Below, in pieces: positions 7,806 through 16,556 of a stretch of DNA of 64,000 nucleotides (positions are counted from its first letter, which is position 1; each line of letters opens with the position of its first letter). The notes under the pieces were generated by a model that worked only from the letters and a program-made list of their open reading frames with translations, did not search any database and was not told the DNA's origin. Source of the DNA: Fusibacter sp. 3D3 (lineage in GTDB: Bacteria; Bacillota; Clostridia; Peptostreptococcales; Acidaminobacteraceae); assembly GCF_001748365.1 (NCBI RefSeq), contig NZ_BDHH01000011.1, positions 53,676 to 117,675 of the forward strand, in the 5' to 3' direction. The position numbers and the translations under genes are program-made.

Positions 7806-9467
7806 ATGAAAAAAGATTTTTTGCTAATTAAACTCTTGATGAAATTTAAAGGTGTTTTTAAAAACGCATCAGTCAATTTTGATGATCTCGTTACCATATT
7901 GTCTTTGAAGTTGACTTTAGATAACCGCAAGGCAAGTGCCATGGGTGCTGGTAAGAAACAGAAACTCACAGGGATGAAGGCAAATCTATTGATGCAAGGT
8001 TTTTTTGGATTTTTTATTGGGATGATTATGTTTGTTCCATTTGATCTCTTTTACAAGATCTCTATCATTACAGCTATGGACCTCTTTTTTATGGTTTTGT
8101 TTATGATTTCTGATTTTTCAAGCGTTCTATTGGATACGAGAGATAAAGATATTATACTGACTAAACCCGTTGGACTTGAAACCATGAATGCATCGAGATT
8201 GATTCACGTTATTTACTACATGATCAGTTTGTTCCTAGCGCTCAATGTGATTTCTATTGTTATATTGACGATACAGTTTGGACCTATGATTGTATTAGGA
8301 TTTGCCATTATGCTGGTGTTGCTCTCATTGTTTATTGTGTTTGTGACTACAATTCTCTATAGTATTTTACTTGAACGCTTCAGTGGTGAAAAACTCAAAG
8401 ATATCATCAATGTTTTTCAGATCGCCCTTTCAGTAATCACGATGATTTCTTATCAGCTTGTGGGCAGAATATTTGAATTCGTCAACTTTGAGCTCGTGAT
8501 CCACATCAAATGGTGGACTTATCTTTTACCACCAGCATGGTATGCCTCAATGTTTAAAGTCCTGGTAGAGGGAGACTTCACGAGAGCTTATCTGATCATG
8601 GCGGCTTTATCAATAGTGGTACCAGTCGCTGCTGGGAGTGCTTTAATCAAGTGGATTTTACCGAGATACGAAAGTTATCTTTCAAAACTTCAAATAGAAG
8701 ATGGGGTCTTTGTGCCTAAAAATTCACTTAAAGAGAAATTTAAGACCTTTATTTACAATTTGATTGCAAGTGATCATAAGGAACGTGCTTTTATTAAATT
8801 TGCAGACGCAAATCTAAGTCGAGACCGAAAGTTAAAACTGATGATTTTGCCCAATCAAGCACTGGGTTATGTATTTCCACTCATTATGATTTTACCTTTT
8901 TTAGGAAGAAGCGGTGGTATAGAAGGTGCACTTGCAGGTATGAATGGCTCTTTGATGTATCTAAATGCTTACTGGGCACTTGTGATGTTTATCTCTAATT
9001 TTGAGTTTTTACAATACAGCGAAAAATTTGAAGCTTCTTTTATCTATGATAGCTTTCCGATTGAAGATAAACGCGTTATATTTTCAGGCGCCATCAAGGC
9101 TTATTATATCAAATACATGTTACCAGGAATGCTTTTAATTAATGTGTTTTTTCTGATTTTATGTGGGTGGACCTCTCTTGTTGGATTGTTGATCATAGAT
9201 GTCATGAGCTTTTTCATGTTGTTACTCAGATATAAAATGACAGCCCTTGAACTGCCATTTTCTAAAGAGATTAGTTCAGCAGGGAATAAGAATCCAGCCC
9301 CTGTTTTCGGTTTAATGGGATTATGCGCATTGATTGCGGGTGCACAATTTTTATTTGTTAAAAATAATATACTGATAGGATTACTGGTACTCGTGGTTAT
9401 GATAATCATGACGCAGCTTGCGTATGTGACTTTTTTTAAACGTCCTGTGAAATGCGACTCAAATTGA
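7806..9467 (+). CDS. ABC-2-type exporter permease
   Basis: 553 aa with at least ten hydrophobic segments, in two blocks (about 60-290 and 345-550) separated by a cytoplasmic stretch. It resembles the large ABC-2 permeases that accompany single ATPases in Firmicutes, such as those with an N-terminal MKKDF..LIKLLMKFK region. It directly follows its ATPase partner (stop TGA, one base, then ATG). The exported substrate cannot be told from sequence. Confidence 0.8.
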   Translation: MKKDFLLIKLLMKFKGVFKNASVNFDDLVTILSLKLTLDNRKASAMGAGKKQKLTGMKANLLMQGFFGFFIGMIMFVPFDLFYKISIITAMDLFFMVLFMISDFSSVLLDTRDKDIILTKPVGLETMNASRLIHVIYYMISLFLALNVISIVILTIQFGPMIVLGFAIMLVLLSLFIVFVTTILYSILLERFSGEKLKDIINVFQIALSVITMISYQLVGRIFEFVNFELVIHIKWWTYLLPPAWYASMFKVLVEGDFTRAYLIMAALSIVVPVAAGSALIKWILPRYESYLSKLQIEDGVFVPKNSLKEKFKTFIYNLIASDHKERAFIKFADANLSRDRKLKLMILPNQALGYVFPLIMILPFLGRSGGIEGALAGMNGSLMYLNAYWALVMFISNFEFLQYSEKFEASFIYDSFPIEDKRVIFSGAIKAYYIKYMLPGMLLINVFFLILCGWTSLVGLLIIDVMSFFMLLLRYKMTALELPFSKEISSAGNKNPAPVFGLMGLCALIAGAQFLFVKNNILIGLLVLVVMIIMTQLAYVTFFKRPVKCDSN

Positions 9468-9492
9468 GCCTATGAGGAGCCTATGACAAATA

Positions 9493-9579
9493 AATGCCCC
9501 ACTAGTAAACCTCTTATTTCGGGTCCAGTCCTCGCGAACTGTGGAAGACCCTGCTTAAGCGGTTTGCCAGTGGGGCATT
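9493..9579 (-). ncRNA. Candidate structured RNA / terminator between convergent genes
   Basis: A perfect 11-bp outer stem (9493-9503 with 9569-9579) encloses nested helices: 9507-9511 with 9561-9565, 9521-9525 with 9547-9551, and 9526-9531 with 9536-9541. On the minus strand the apical loop is a GCGA tetraloop and pair 30/37 is G-U; on the plus strand it is a C-A mismatch. The fold therefore favours a minus-strand RNA. It lies 14 bases past the gpx stop and could be its 3' end. I do not recognise the RNA family. Confidence 0.5.
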
Positions 9580-9593
9580 ATGTGTAAAGGGGA

Positions 9594-10145
9594 TTATATT
9601 TGAAGCAAACGCTCAATATCATCAATCATATCCAGCGGATCAACTGGAGATTCGAAACGTTTTACAATATTGCCTTCTTGATCCACTAAGAATTTGGTGA
9701 AGTTCCACTTGATGCTGTCGCCGTGTAACATTTCAGGAAACTTTTCTTCGAGTACTTTTTCAAGCATTTTATGGCTGGCTTGACTATTGTCAAAACCTTT
9801 AAAAGGTGCCTTTTCTGTTAAATATTTAAACAACGGATGAGCAGATGAACCTCTTACATCCATTTTTTCAAATAGGGGAAATGTAACACCGTAGTTCAGT
9901 TCACAAAATGATTTCACTTCATCATTTGTCGTGAATTCCTGATCGGCAAATTGATCACAGGGTGCTCCTAATATAACGAGTCCTTTTTCTTTGTATTGCT
10001 TATAAATTTTCTCAAGATCTTTATACTGTGGTGTAAATCCACATTTACTTGCAGTATTAGCGATAATCATAACTTGGCCTTTAAATTGGTTTAAATCGAC
10101 CGCGTTGCCATCGATGTCTTTTACCTTAATATCATATAGTGACAT
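9594..10145 (-). CDS. Glutathione peroxidase family protein
   Basis: 183 aa. NTASKCGFTPQY holds the peroxidatic residue, a cysteine rather than selenocysteine. The GAPCDQFADQEF and WNFTKFLVDQEGN motifs complete the catalytic Cys/Gln/Trp/Asn set. In bacteria such enzymes usually use thioredoxin. ATG 10145 follows GAGGAGG; the longer frame to 10175 lacks a site. It is divergent from an OhrR-like regulator, with operator-like palindromes over its promoter. Confidence 0.93.
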   Translation of the reverse strand: MSLYDIKVKDIDGNAVDLNQFKGQVMIIANTASKCGFTPQYKDLEKIYKQYKEKGLVILGAPCDQFADQEFTTNDEVKSFCELNYGVTFPLFEKMDVRGSSAHPLFKYLTEKAPFKGFDNSQASHKMLEKVLEEKFPEMLHGDSIKWNFTKFLVDQEGNIVKRFESPVDPLDMIDDIERLLQI

Positions 10146-10172
10146 AATGTCCTCCTCAAAATAAATTGTGCG

Positions 10173-10221
10173 CAATTGAATTGTATAAAATGATTATAAG
10201 CGTTTGGCATTCATTTGTCAA
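10173..10221 (-). promoter_or_regulatory. gpx promoter with OhrR-like operator
   Basis: On the minus strand, TTGACA (10216-10221) and TATAAT (10193-10198) are separated by exactly 17 bp. The palindrome CAATTGAATTG (10173-10183) lies at the expected transcription start and matches the CAATT-N-AATTG-type boxes bound by OhrR proteins (family knowledge). Confidence 0.8.
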
Positions 10222-10247
10222 CTCTCATTTTAAAGCTTTTTAAAATC

Positions 10248-10297
10248 TTGACAGCCCTTTAAATAGTGCGTATAATTAAATTGCACAAAATTAAATT
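10248..10297 (+). promoter_or_regulatory. Promoter of the MarR/OhrR-like gene with two operator-like repeats
   Basis: TTGACA (10248-10253), a 17-bp spacer and TATAAT (10271-10276) form a consensus promoter. Two AATT-A-AATTG repeats (about 10273-10283 and 10288-10297) overlap or follow the -10. Autoregulation by the encoded repressor is inferred. Confidence 0.8.
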
Positions 10298-10321
10298 GCG
10301 TTTAAATAATGAGGTGATCCC

Positions 10322-10765
10322 ATGGACTATGATCAATTAAAATTAAAAAATCAATTGTGTTTTCCACTTTATGCAGCTTCCAAAATGACCACACGCTTGT
10401 ATAAGCCTTTGTTAGAACCATTCGAACTCACTTATACACAATACATCACATTGTTATCTCTTTGGGAAAATGATGGCATTGCAGTAAATGAGCTTGGAGC
10501 AACTTTATATCTGGACTCGGGGACTTTGACGCCTTTACTTAAAAAACTTGAAAAAAGAGGACTGATCACTAAGGCGAGGTATGTGGCGGATGAGAGGTCT
10601 GTTAAGATAAATTTGACAGAAGAAGGCTGGCAATTGAGAGAAAAGGTCAAAGATATCCCCTTAAAACTTGCCAAGTGTTTAGATTTGCCTATGAGTGATA
10701 TCATTGCACTTCACAGAATATTGCATCAGATGTTAAAATCACAATTCGAAGAGGCTTGTATGTAA
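10322..10765 (+). CDS. MarR-family peroxide-sensing regulator (OhrR-like)
   Basis: 147 aa. The N-terminus LKNQLCFPLYAASK with Cys13 matches the redox-sensing cysteine of OhrR, and LYLDSGTLTPLLKKLEKRGLI is the typical OhrR recognition-helix region, followed by the DERSVKINLT wing. OhrR represses organic-peroxide resistance genes until its cysteine is oxidised. Here the divergent neighbour is a glutathione peroxidase instead of ohrA. ATG 10322 follows GAGGTGATCC. Confidence 0.9.
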   Translation: MDYDQLKLKNQLCFPLYAASKMTTRLYKPLLEPFELTYTQYITLLSLWENDGIAVNELGATLYLDSGTLTPLLKKLEKRGLITKARYVADERSVKINLTEEGWQLREKVKDIPLKLAKCLDLPMSDIIALHRILHQMLKSQFEEACM

Positions 10766-10817
10766 AAAGCAGTATGCTCTAAAAATGAGTACTGCCATGT
10801 GAATAGGGGTAAATAGA

Positions 10818-11459
10818 TCAATAGCCGATGGGCTCACCTACGAGGATAACCTGTATACGATCTTTAACGCGTTGATAGCTAGTCGTTACGTAATGACAGC
10901 AAATACGACCAGGACTCATGCAGTCTTGACATTCGCCAGTGACAACACAAGGGGTGTTGCAATTGAGTCTTGTACAATTTGCTGGCGCGGCTATTTGTCT
11001 GTTCCGATGTACAGCATCATCGAGATTTCTGACGAGCTTGTTGATTCCAGCGATGACAATCACTCGATCTGGTCCATAGGTGAGTGCTGCGACGCGATTA
11101 CCAGAGCCGTCGACATTGTACAGTTCACCATTTTCAGTAAGTGCATTTGTGCTCATCAAATAGGCGTTTGCAGAAAAAGCGCTTCTGTGAACTTGTCTTA
11201 TGGCCTCTGGTGTTAGATTCGGTGCATATCGATCCAGAAACTCATATTCTCCCGAGCGTAAAATCTCAAAAAGATCTGTTTCAAATAACGTTTGAGAACC
11301 CCCAACTGCGACAATATCACCTGGAGATAGAAGTGACTTAATAAGCGGTTTCAGTTCTGAGATGGACTCAATATAATGGGCCTTCATTTGATTCTTTTCG
11401 AGATTTTTTAAAGTTCGATTAATTTTGAGAGACATTATTTTGTTGGTGTTTTGATCCAT
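10818..11459 (-). CDS. LUD-domain protein (DUF162, LutC/YkgG-like)
   Basis: 213 aa. The motif GDIVAVGGSQTLFET followed by a DRYAPNLTPE stretch and GINKLVRNLDDAVHRNR are hallmarks of the LUD domain. It ends with a cysteine-rich segment (CTRLNCNTPC, CQDC, ICC) seen in stand-alone clostridial members. Members of the family act in lactate utilisation, but this solitary type has no lutAB partner here, so the role is open. ATG 11459 follows AAGGAGGATC; the longer frame lacks a site. Confidence 0.85.
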   Translation of the reverse strand: MDQNTNKIMSLKINRTLKNLEKNQMKAHYIESISELKPLIKSLLSPGDIVAVGGSQTLFETDLFEILRSGEYEFLDRYAPNLTPEAIRQVHRSAFSANAYLMSTNALTENGELYNVDGSGNRVAALTYGPDRVIVIAGINKLVRNLDDAVHRNRQIAAPANCTRLNCNTPCVVTGECQDCMSPGRICCHYVTTSYQRVKDRIQVILVGEPIGY

Positions 11460-11641
11460 ATGATCCTCCTTAAAATAAAGTAGTATACGCTTGATACCCC
11501 TATTGTAAGCAATTGAGTAAAGAAAAGCAACTGCATAAGTGTTCATAAAAAATTTAAGGTTTATGAGCGATTACAAAATAAAAATAGTGTATAATGAGGT
11601 TAAGAAAAGGTTCGAAGTCGTATAATAAAGGATGATAACTC

Positions 11642-13969
11642 ATGAAGAAATGTTCTGTATGTAATAAAAATGTTGCGATGATGCGTACTGCTAAAATAGA
11701 AAATGGTAAGACTGAATATATAGATTTATGCCTTGAATGTGCTGAGAAGATGGGCTATCCCGTTATGGATGAAATTATGAATCAGATCAATCTCAGCCCC
11801 GAAGAGATGGACAATCTGTCTAAGCAAATGAATAAACTCTTTGATAATATTTCTCAGGATGAAGACAATCCGCTTATGAACTTGATGAATTTTGATCAAG
11901 AGGATTTGGAGGCTGATGAAGTCGATGAAGTATATGAAGAGAACGAATTTGAAGAAGCATTTGATGATCATGATCATGAAGGCGATCACCATGAAGAGGA
12001 TGAGTCAGGGCTTAAAGGGGCAGAGCATAAGCGTAGATCAAGTCAAAAAGTAAAAAAAATGAAATTAAAATCGTTACCTAAATTTGGTACCAATTTGATA
12101 GAGAAAGCTCAAAAGGGCGAGATAGATCGTATTATTGGTCGTAATAGAGAAATTGATAGAGTGGTTCAAATATTAAATAGAAGAAGCAAGAACAATCCTA
12201 TTTTACTCGGAGAACCAGGTGTGGGTAAAACGGCCATAGCTGAGGGGCTTGCTGTGAGAATTGTGGATAAACAAGTGCCAGAAAAATTGCTTGAAACAGA
12301 AATCTATCTTTTGGATATGACGGCTATCGTCGCAGGGACACAGTTCAGAGGGCAGTTTGAAGGTCGAATGAAGGCAATTATCAATGAAGCAAATCAACAT
12401 GGCAACATCATCTTGGTCATTGATGAGGTGCATAATATCATGGGTGCTGGTGAAGTTCACGGTGGTGTAATGAATGCAGCAAACATTTTAAAACCTGCGC
12501 TTGCACGTGGTGAAGTTCAAATCATAGGTGCAACCACAATGGAAGAGTACAGAAAACATATTGAAAAAGATGCGGCGCTTGAAAGACGCTTTCAGCCTGT
12601 GATCATAGATGAACCGAATGTGTCAGATAGTATCGAAATTCTCATGGGTATTAAGGATTATTACGAGAGTTTTCATAAAGTCTTTATTCCTGATGTGGTT
12701 ATTGAAGCTGCCGTCAAGCTTTCTGAACGCTACATTACAGATCGATTCTTACCAGATAAAGCAATCGATGTCATCGATGAAGCGGGGTCAAGAGCCAATC
12801 TAAAAAATCATGGATTGGTGGAAGTCAAAGCACTTGAAGATGAATTGTCTAGACTTGAAGATATCAGAGAAGAGGCCACTGAACGCGGGTTATTTGAAAA
12901 GGCAGCTGAGCTCAGAGTGGATGAACTCAAGCTACAGGAAAAGATAGAGCGTATTCAAAAATCTTCAAATGAAGTCACTTTATCAATTGAAGATGTGGCT
13001 TATGTCATAGAAGCTTGGACCAAGATCCCTGTTCAGAAGATTACGGAAGAAGAAGCTGAAAAGCTCATAGAACTTGAAAATAGATTGCACCGTCGTGTGA
13101 TTGGCCAAGAGCATGCGATTGAATTAATCGCAAAGGCAATTAGGCGTAATCGTTCTGGTTTTAGAAAGAGAAGAAAGCCAGCATCATTTGTGTTCGTAGG
13201 ACCAACAGGTGTAGGCAAAACAGAACTTGCAAGAGCACTTTCAGAAGAACTCTTTGGAACAGAAGATGCAATGATTCGAGTGGATATGTCTGAATTTATG
13301 GAGAAGCATACGGTTTCAAAATTAATTGGTGCGCCTCCAGGGTATGTGGGCTATGAGCAAGGTGGACAACTCACTGAAAAAGTGAGACGCAACCCTTATT
13401 CAGTCATCTTACTGGATGAAATTGAGAAAGCACATCCAGATATTTTTAATGTATTGCTGCAAATACTTGAAGATGGACGATTGACCGATGGTCAAGGGAG
13501 AACTGTTTTCTTTGAAAATACAGTGTTGATTATGACGTCCAATGTAGGGACAAACCTGAAATCGAGTGGCATTGGCTTTGGAAGTGAATCTGATCTCAAA
13601 GCTGAAAATAAAATTCGTGAGATGCTTAAAGAAACTTTCAAACCAGAATTTTTAAATCGAATTGATGATATTGTTGTGTTTAGAACGCTTAATAAGGAAG
13701 AGCTTCGAAAAATTATTGATTTGCAACTTAACGAAGTGAAAGAAGAAGTCAGTGAAAAGCATATGAAACTTGAAGTCAGTGATGAAGTAAAAGCCCTTAT
13801 TTTAAGTGAAGGTTTTGATGATAAATATGGTGCTAGACCGCTTAGAAGGACTATTCAAAAACTCATTGAAGATGAAATTGCAGAACTCTATATCCGTAAG
13901 CTCATCAAAGAGGGTATGACCCTAAAAGCGATCTTAGAAAATCAAAAAGTTAAAATTGAACTTTCGTAA
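11642..13969 (+). CDS. clpE: Clp protease ATP-binding subunit ClpE-like
   Basis: 775 aa HSP100 unfoldase. It starts with a zinc finger (C4, C7, C30, C33), which marks ClpE rather than ClpC, then an acidic, His-rich linker (about 85-125). AAA domain 1 has Walker [10 protein letters not shown] near residue 190, there is a UVR-like middle segment ([25 protein letters not shown] type), and AAA domain 2 has [10 protein letters not shown] ClpB-type D2-small C-terminal domain follows. It feeds unfolded protein to ClpP. No CtsR-type operator was evident upstream. Confidence 0.9.
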   Translation: MKKCSVCNKNVAMMRTAKIENGKTEYIDLCLECAEKMGYPVMDEIMNQINLSPEEMDNLSKQMNKLFDNISQDEDNPLMNLMNFDQEDLEADEVDEVYEENEFEEAFDDHDHEGDHHEEDESGLKGAEHKRRSSQKVKKMKLKSLPKFGTNLIEKAQKGEIDRIIGRNREIDRVVQILNRRSKNNPILLGEPGVGKTAIAEGLAVRIVDKQVPEKLLETEIYLLDMTAIVAGTQFRGQFEGRMKAIINEANQHGNIILVIDEVHNIMGAGEVHGGVMNAANILKPALARGEVQIIGATTMEEYRKHIEKDAALERRFQPVIIDEPNVSDSIEILMGIKDYYESFHKVFIPDVVIEAAVKLSERYITDRFLPDKAIDVIDEAGSRANLKNHGLVEVKALEDELSRLEDIREEATERGLFEKAAELRVDELKLQEKIERIQKSSNEVTLSIEDVAYVIEAWTKIPVQKITEEEAEKLIELENRLHRRVIGQEHAIELIAKAIRRNRSGFRKRRKPASFVFVGPTGVGKTELARALSEELFGTEDAMIRVDMSEFMEKHTVSKLIGAPPGYVGYEQGGQLTEKVRRNPYSVILLDEIEKAHPDIFNVLLQILEDGRLTDGQGRTVFFENTVLIMTSNVGTNLKSSGIGFGSESDLKAENKIREMLKETFKPEFLNRIDDIVVFRTLNKEELRKIIDLQLNEVKEEVSEKHMKLEVSDEVKALILSEGFDDKYGARPLRRTIQKLIEDEIAELYIRKLIKEGMTLKAILENQKVKIELS

Positions 13970-14065
13970 ATGACGAAGAAGTTTATGAATAAGATCTAAG
14001 GTTATTAAAAATCCTTAAGCAACATAATCGTTCAAAATATGAGATACAGATATTACAGTTTACAG

Positions 14066-14147
14066 AAGCTGAACCATTCACTTTTGCAGGAGCTCCTCAA
14101 GCGTAACGCTGAGGACCGGTCTCCGAAGAAAGTGATTGGATCAGCTT
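14066..14147. terminator. Long imperfect hairpin between clpE and dsdA
   Basis: 19-bp outer arms (14066-14084 with 14129-14147, 17 of 19 paired) enclose a second stem (CCTCA-A-GCG with CGCTGAGG) and a GGAG/CTCC stem. It is followed by CTTTTGTTT. It sits between convergent genes and probably terminates both, but is larger than a usual terminator. Confidence 0.55.
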
Positions 14148-14179
14148 TTGTTTATATATTAGGTGATTATTTATAAACT

Positions 14180-15520
14180 TTAAAGTGTCATAAGATCAGA
14201 ATCTTGGCCTTTGGCAATATCCGCTTCCATGATCTCTTCAGGCACAAGGTTGCCACCTGTTGCCCAAGAGAGATGGGTGCAATGTTCCATTTTATCCAAT
14301 AGATTATGTTCCTTTAGATAGTTGAAGCCCATTGTATCATAGAAAAGCTTAATCGGACCAATGGCACCTGCTAGTGCTGAAGGCTCAAGGCCAAGATTTT
14401 GAGATGCGGCCATAAGATAAAGCATACGATAAAGTTTTTCGTCTGAAACGGTATAGATGCCGCTTAAAAGGGGACTCATGACTTTACCCACAAGTTTTGA
14501 AGGTCTGCCAACAGCGAGACCATCTGCTATGGTTTTGTTATCTATACCAATATCATTTACAGAAATATTGTCATATTTTTCTGTGGACATACCTAGGAGC
14601 ATGCAAGGTGAGTGAGTTGGCTCTGCAAAGAAGATGTGAACAGCATCTCCATATATGAGTTTTAAAGCATAAGCAATGCCACCAGGAGCGCCACCGACCC
14701 CACAAGGTAAGTAAGCAAAGAGTGGATGTTCTTCATCAATAAGGTGTCCGATTTTTTCAAATTGTTCTTTAAGTCTAAGTGCCGCCACGGCATACCCCGT
14801 AAAGAGATCAAGTGAGTTTTCATCATCTATAAAATGACAGTAAGGATCAAGATCAGCCATTTTGCGGCCCTCTTCAACGGCTTTTGAATAATCAGAATCA
14901 TAGAGAATTACATTGGCGCCTCTATCTCTTAACATCTGAATTTTCCACGGTTTGGCATCATGTGACATATGAACATTGACTTTAAAGCCTAGAGCACGAC
15001 TGATGGTACCGATACTGAGCCCAAGGTTACCTGTAGAGCCAACAGCAATAGAGTACTGTGAGAGATGTGCGTTTACAGGTTCAGATAAGAATTTTTCATA
15101 AGAATCTTCTAAAGTGATTAGACCTGCTTCTAGTGCGAGTTTTTCTGCAAACTTGATGACTTCATATACGCCACCTCTGGCTTTAATGGAGCCTGCAATG
15201 GGTAAGTGGCTATCTGCTTTTAAAAACCAATCGCCTAAGATGCGACCGCCAATAAAAGTGATGACCGCTTTTTGATAATCTTCAATAGAGAGCAGCGGCG
15301 ATTCGATAATACCGTTTGATGCCTTTGTCTCTTCAAATGCTACTTCAAAAAAAGGTGCAAATCGTCTAAGCCGTGCATCGGCGTCTTTAATATCACTAAG
15401 AGAAGGAAATGGAACCTCCATCTTATCAATCTGTGAAGTTGCTTCCAAAAAAGGTTTGAGGTTTGGATTAATCCAAAGTGTTTCTGTATAAGATTTAAGC
15501 TGATCGATCACATTGACCAT
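14180..15520 (-). CDS. dsdA: D-serine ammonia-lyase (D-serine dehydratase)
   Basis: 446 aa PLP enzyme of fold type II that converts D-serine to pyruvate and ammonia. The lysine that binds PLP lies in HLPIAGSIKARGG, the phosphate-binding glycine loop is SIAVGSTGNLGLS, and PCGVGGAPGG and SWATGGNLVPEEIM are DsdA-specific. ATG 15520 follows AAGGAGGC. Repeat B lies about 30 bp upstream of the start, within the presumed promoter region, which may affect expression. Confidence 0.93.
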   Translation of the reverse strand: MVNVIDQLKSYTETLWINPNLKPFLEATSQIDKMEVPFPSLSDIKDADARLRRFAPFFEVAFEETKASNGIIESPLLSIEDYQKAVITFIGGRILGDWFLKADSHLPIAGSIKARGGVYEVIKFAEKLALEAGLITLEDSYEKFLSEPVNAHLSQYSIAVGSTGNLGLSIGTISRALGFKVNVHMSHDAKPWKIQMLRDRGANVILYDSDYSKAVEEGRKMADLDPYCHFIDDENSLDLFTGYAVAALRLKEQFEKIGHLIDEEHPLFAYLPCGVGGAPGGIAYALKLIYGDAVHIFFAEPTHSPCMLLGMSTEKYDNISVNDIGIDNKTIADGLAVGRPSKLVGKVMSPLLSGIYTVSDEKLYRMLYLMAASQNLGLEPSALAGAIGPIKLFYDTMGFNYLKEHNLLDKMEHCTHLSWATGGNLVPEEIMEADIAKGQDSDLMTL

Positions 15521-15551
15521 AGTAGTGCCTCCTTTTGAACTTGTACTGAAT

Positions 15552-15698
15552 CAAAGCGTATACTCAGTCCGCTTCGCTACCTTCGTAACACTTGCACAAT
15601 CCCTATCGGATTGCATTCAGTGGGCGTTTGCACGCCCACTGAATTAGGCATATGAACCCCCACTTAGAGAAGTGGGGGACATCTCCTCAAGGATTATA
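15552..15698 (+). repeat. Short mobile repeat, copy B
   Basis: 147 bp, from CAAAGCGTATACTC to CTCAAGGATTATA, with the CCCCCACTT/AAGTGGGGG hairpin and a CAGTGGGCG/CGCCCACTG hairpin. It lies immediately upstream of dsdA. Confidence 0.85.
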
Positions 15699-15822
15699 CC
15701 AATCATATCAAAGAATATGTTAAATATAAAGGTAGATTTATCATTTAAATGTCATATTACGGGAAGGTAAATATGCTATAATAAAGTCATATAAGGACTT
15801 ATTTATCAAAAGGAGAGTAGGT

Positions 15823-16356
15823 ATGAGACTGTCAAATTTGCTTCAGCATAAACAAACCATCCTAATGAGCATTAGTTTGATTTTAGTCGTTGGATTTTTC
15901 TTGCCATGGCTCACAATGGACCCGAATTTCAGTATGTTTGCCACTTCTAAGGCAAGTTTTTCGGGTATGAGCCTTGTCATGGGCATTAATTTTGCAGTGC
16001 AGATGATCAGTGCTTTTGGAACGGCTTATAATTTTCCCGCATCAGCGAATGTCATCTATCTGGGCTATTTATTATTACTAATCCCTTTGTTAGGTATTGC
16101 AGCAATTATTCTCAGCGGGTTAAGACATAAACTGGCCTTTAGATTTCATTTGATTCAATATGCTTTTGCTCTGTTTGTATTCATGGCGATGGCTATTGTG
16201 AGCAATATCAATGCTGAAATGAGAGAACTTGTTGGGAATGTCACCAATACTGGATTTGGATTTTATTTATGTTTTCTAGCCGCTGTAATAGGGATTGTAT
16301 ATTCTGTTTATGTGATAAAAGAGGGTAAGAAAATAGATTTTACTCAAGAAATATAA
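15823..16356 (+). CDS. Hypothetical membrane protein
   Basis: 177 aa with four hydrophobic segments (about residues 12-30, 47-63, 77-100 and 108-128) and a fifth near 143-163. The first is followed by FFLPWLTMDP. I do not recognise the family. AAAGGAGAG precedes ATG 15823. It is a single gene followed by a terminator shared with hydA. Confidence 0.75.
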   Translation: MRLSNLLQHKQTILMSISLILVVGFFLPWLTMDPNFSMFATSKASFSGMSLVMGINFAVQMISAFGTAYNFPASANVIYLGYLLLLIPLLGIAAIILSGLRHKLAFRFHLIQYAFALFVFMAMAIVSNINAEMRELVGNVTNTGFGFYLCFLAAVIGIVYSVYVIKEGKKIDFTQEI

Positions 16357-16441
16357 AATATTTTTTGGAAAAGTGTAAGAATTATTACCTTTCAATGGTT
16401 TAGTATGTAAGGCCGCTTGGAATATCTGTTGTTTTTAAATT

Positions 16442-16480
16442 AAAAAAGATGATTTTTGAGTAATCAAAAATCATCTTTTT
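16442..16480. terminator. Bidirectional terminator
   Basis: A near-perfect stem of AAAAAAGATGATTTTTGA with its complement and a short loop lies between the convergent membrane-protein gene and hydA. Poly-T lies on both strands. Confidence 0.85.
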
Positions 16481-16556
16481 TAATTTTAGTCAGAAATTAT
16501 AAGTTGAACTTTTGACACACTAACTATTATTAGAGCTATTTAAAACCGAACCCTTA

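Noticed and set aside
9493..9579. SRP RNA, c-di-GMP riboswitch or tRNA
   Set aside because: A GGCAAACC stretch recalls the GEMM riboswitch, but the GACGCAAAGCC part and other conserved loops are absent. The SRP GGAAGCAG loop and tRNA arms are also missing.
9594..10145. Selenoprotein glutathione peroxidase with a SECIS element
   Set aside because: The catalytic residue is encoded as Cys with no in-frame UGA, and the nearby RNA fold is after the stop codon, unlike bacterial SECIS elements.
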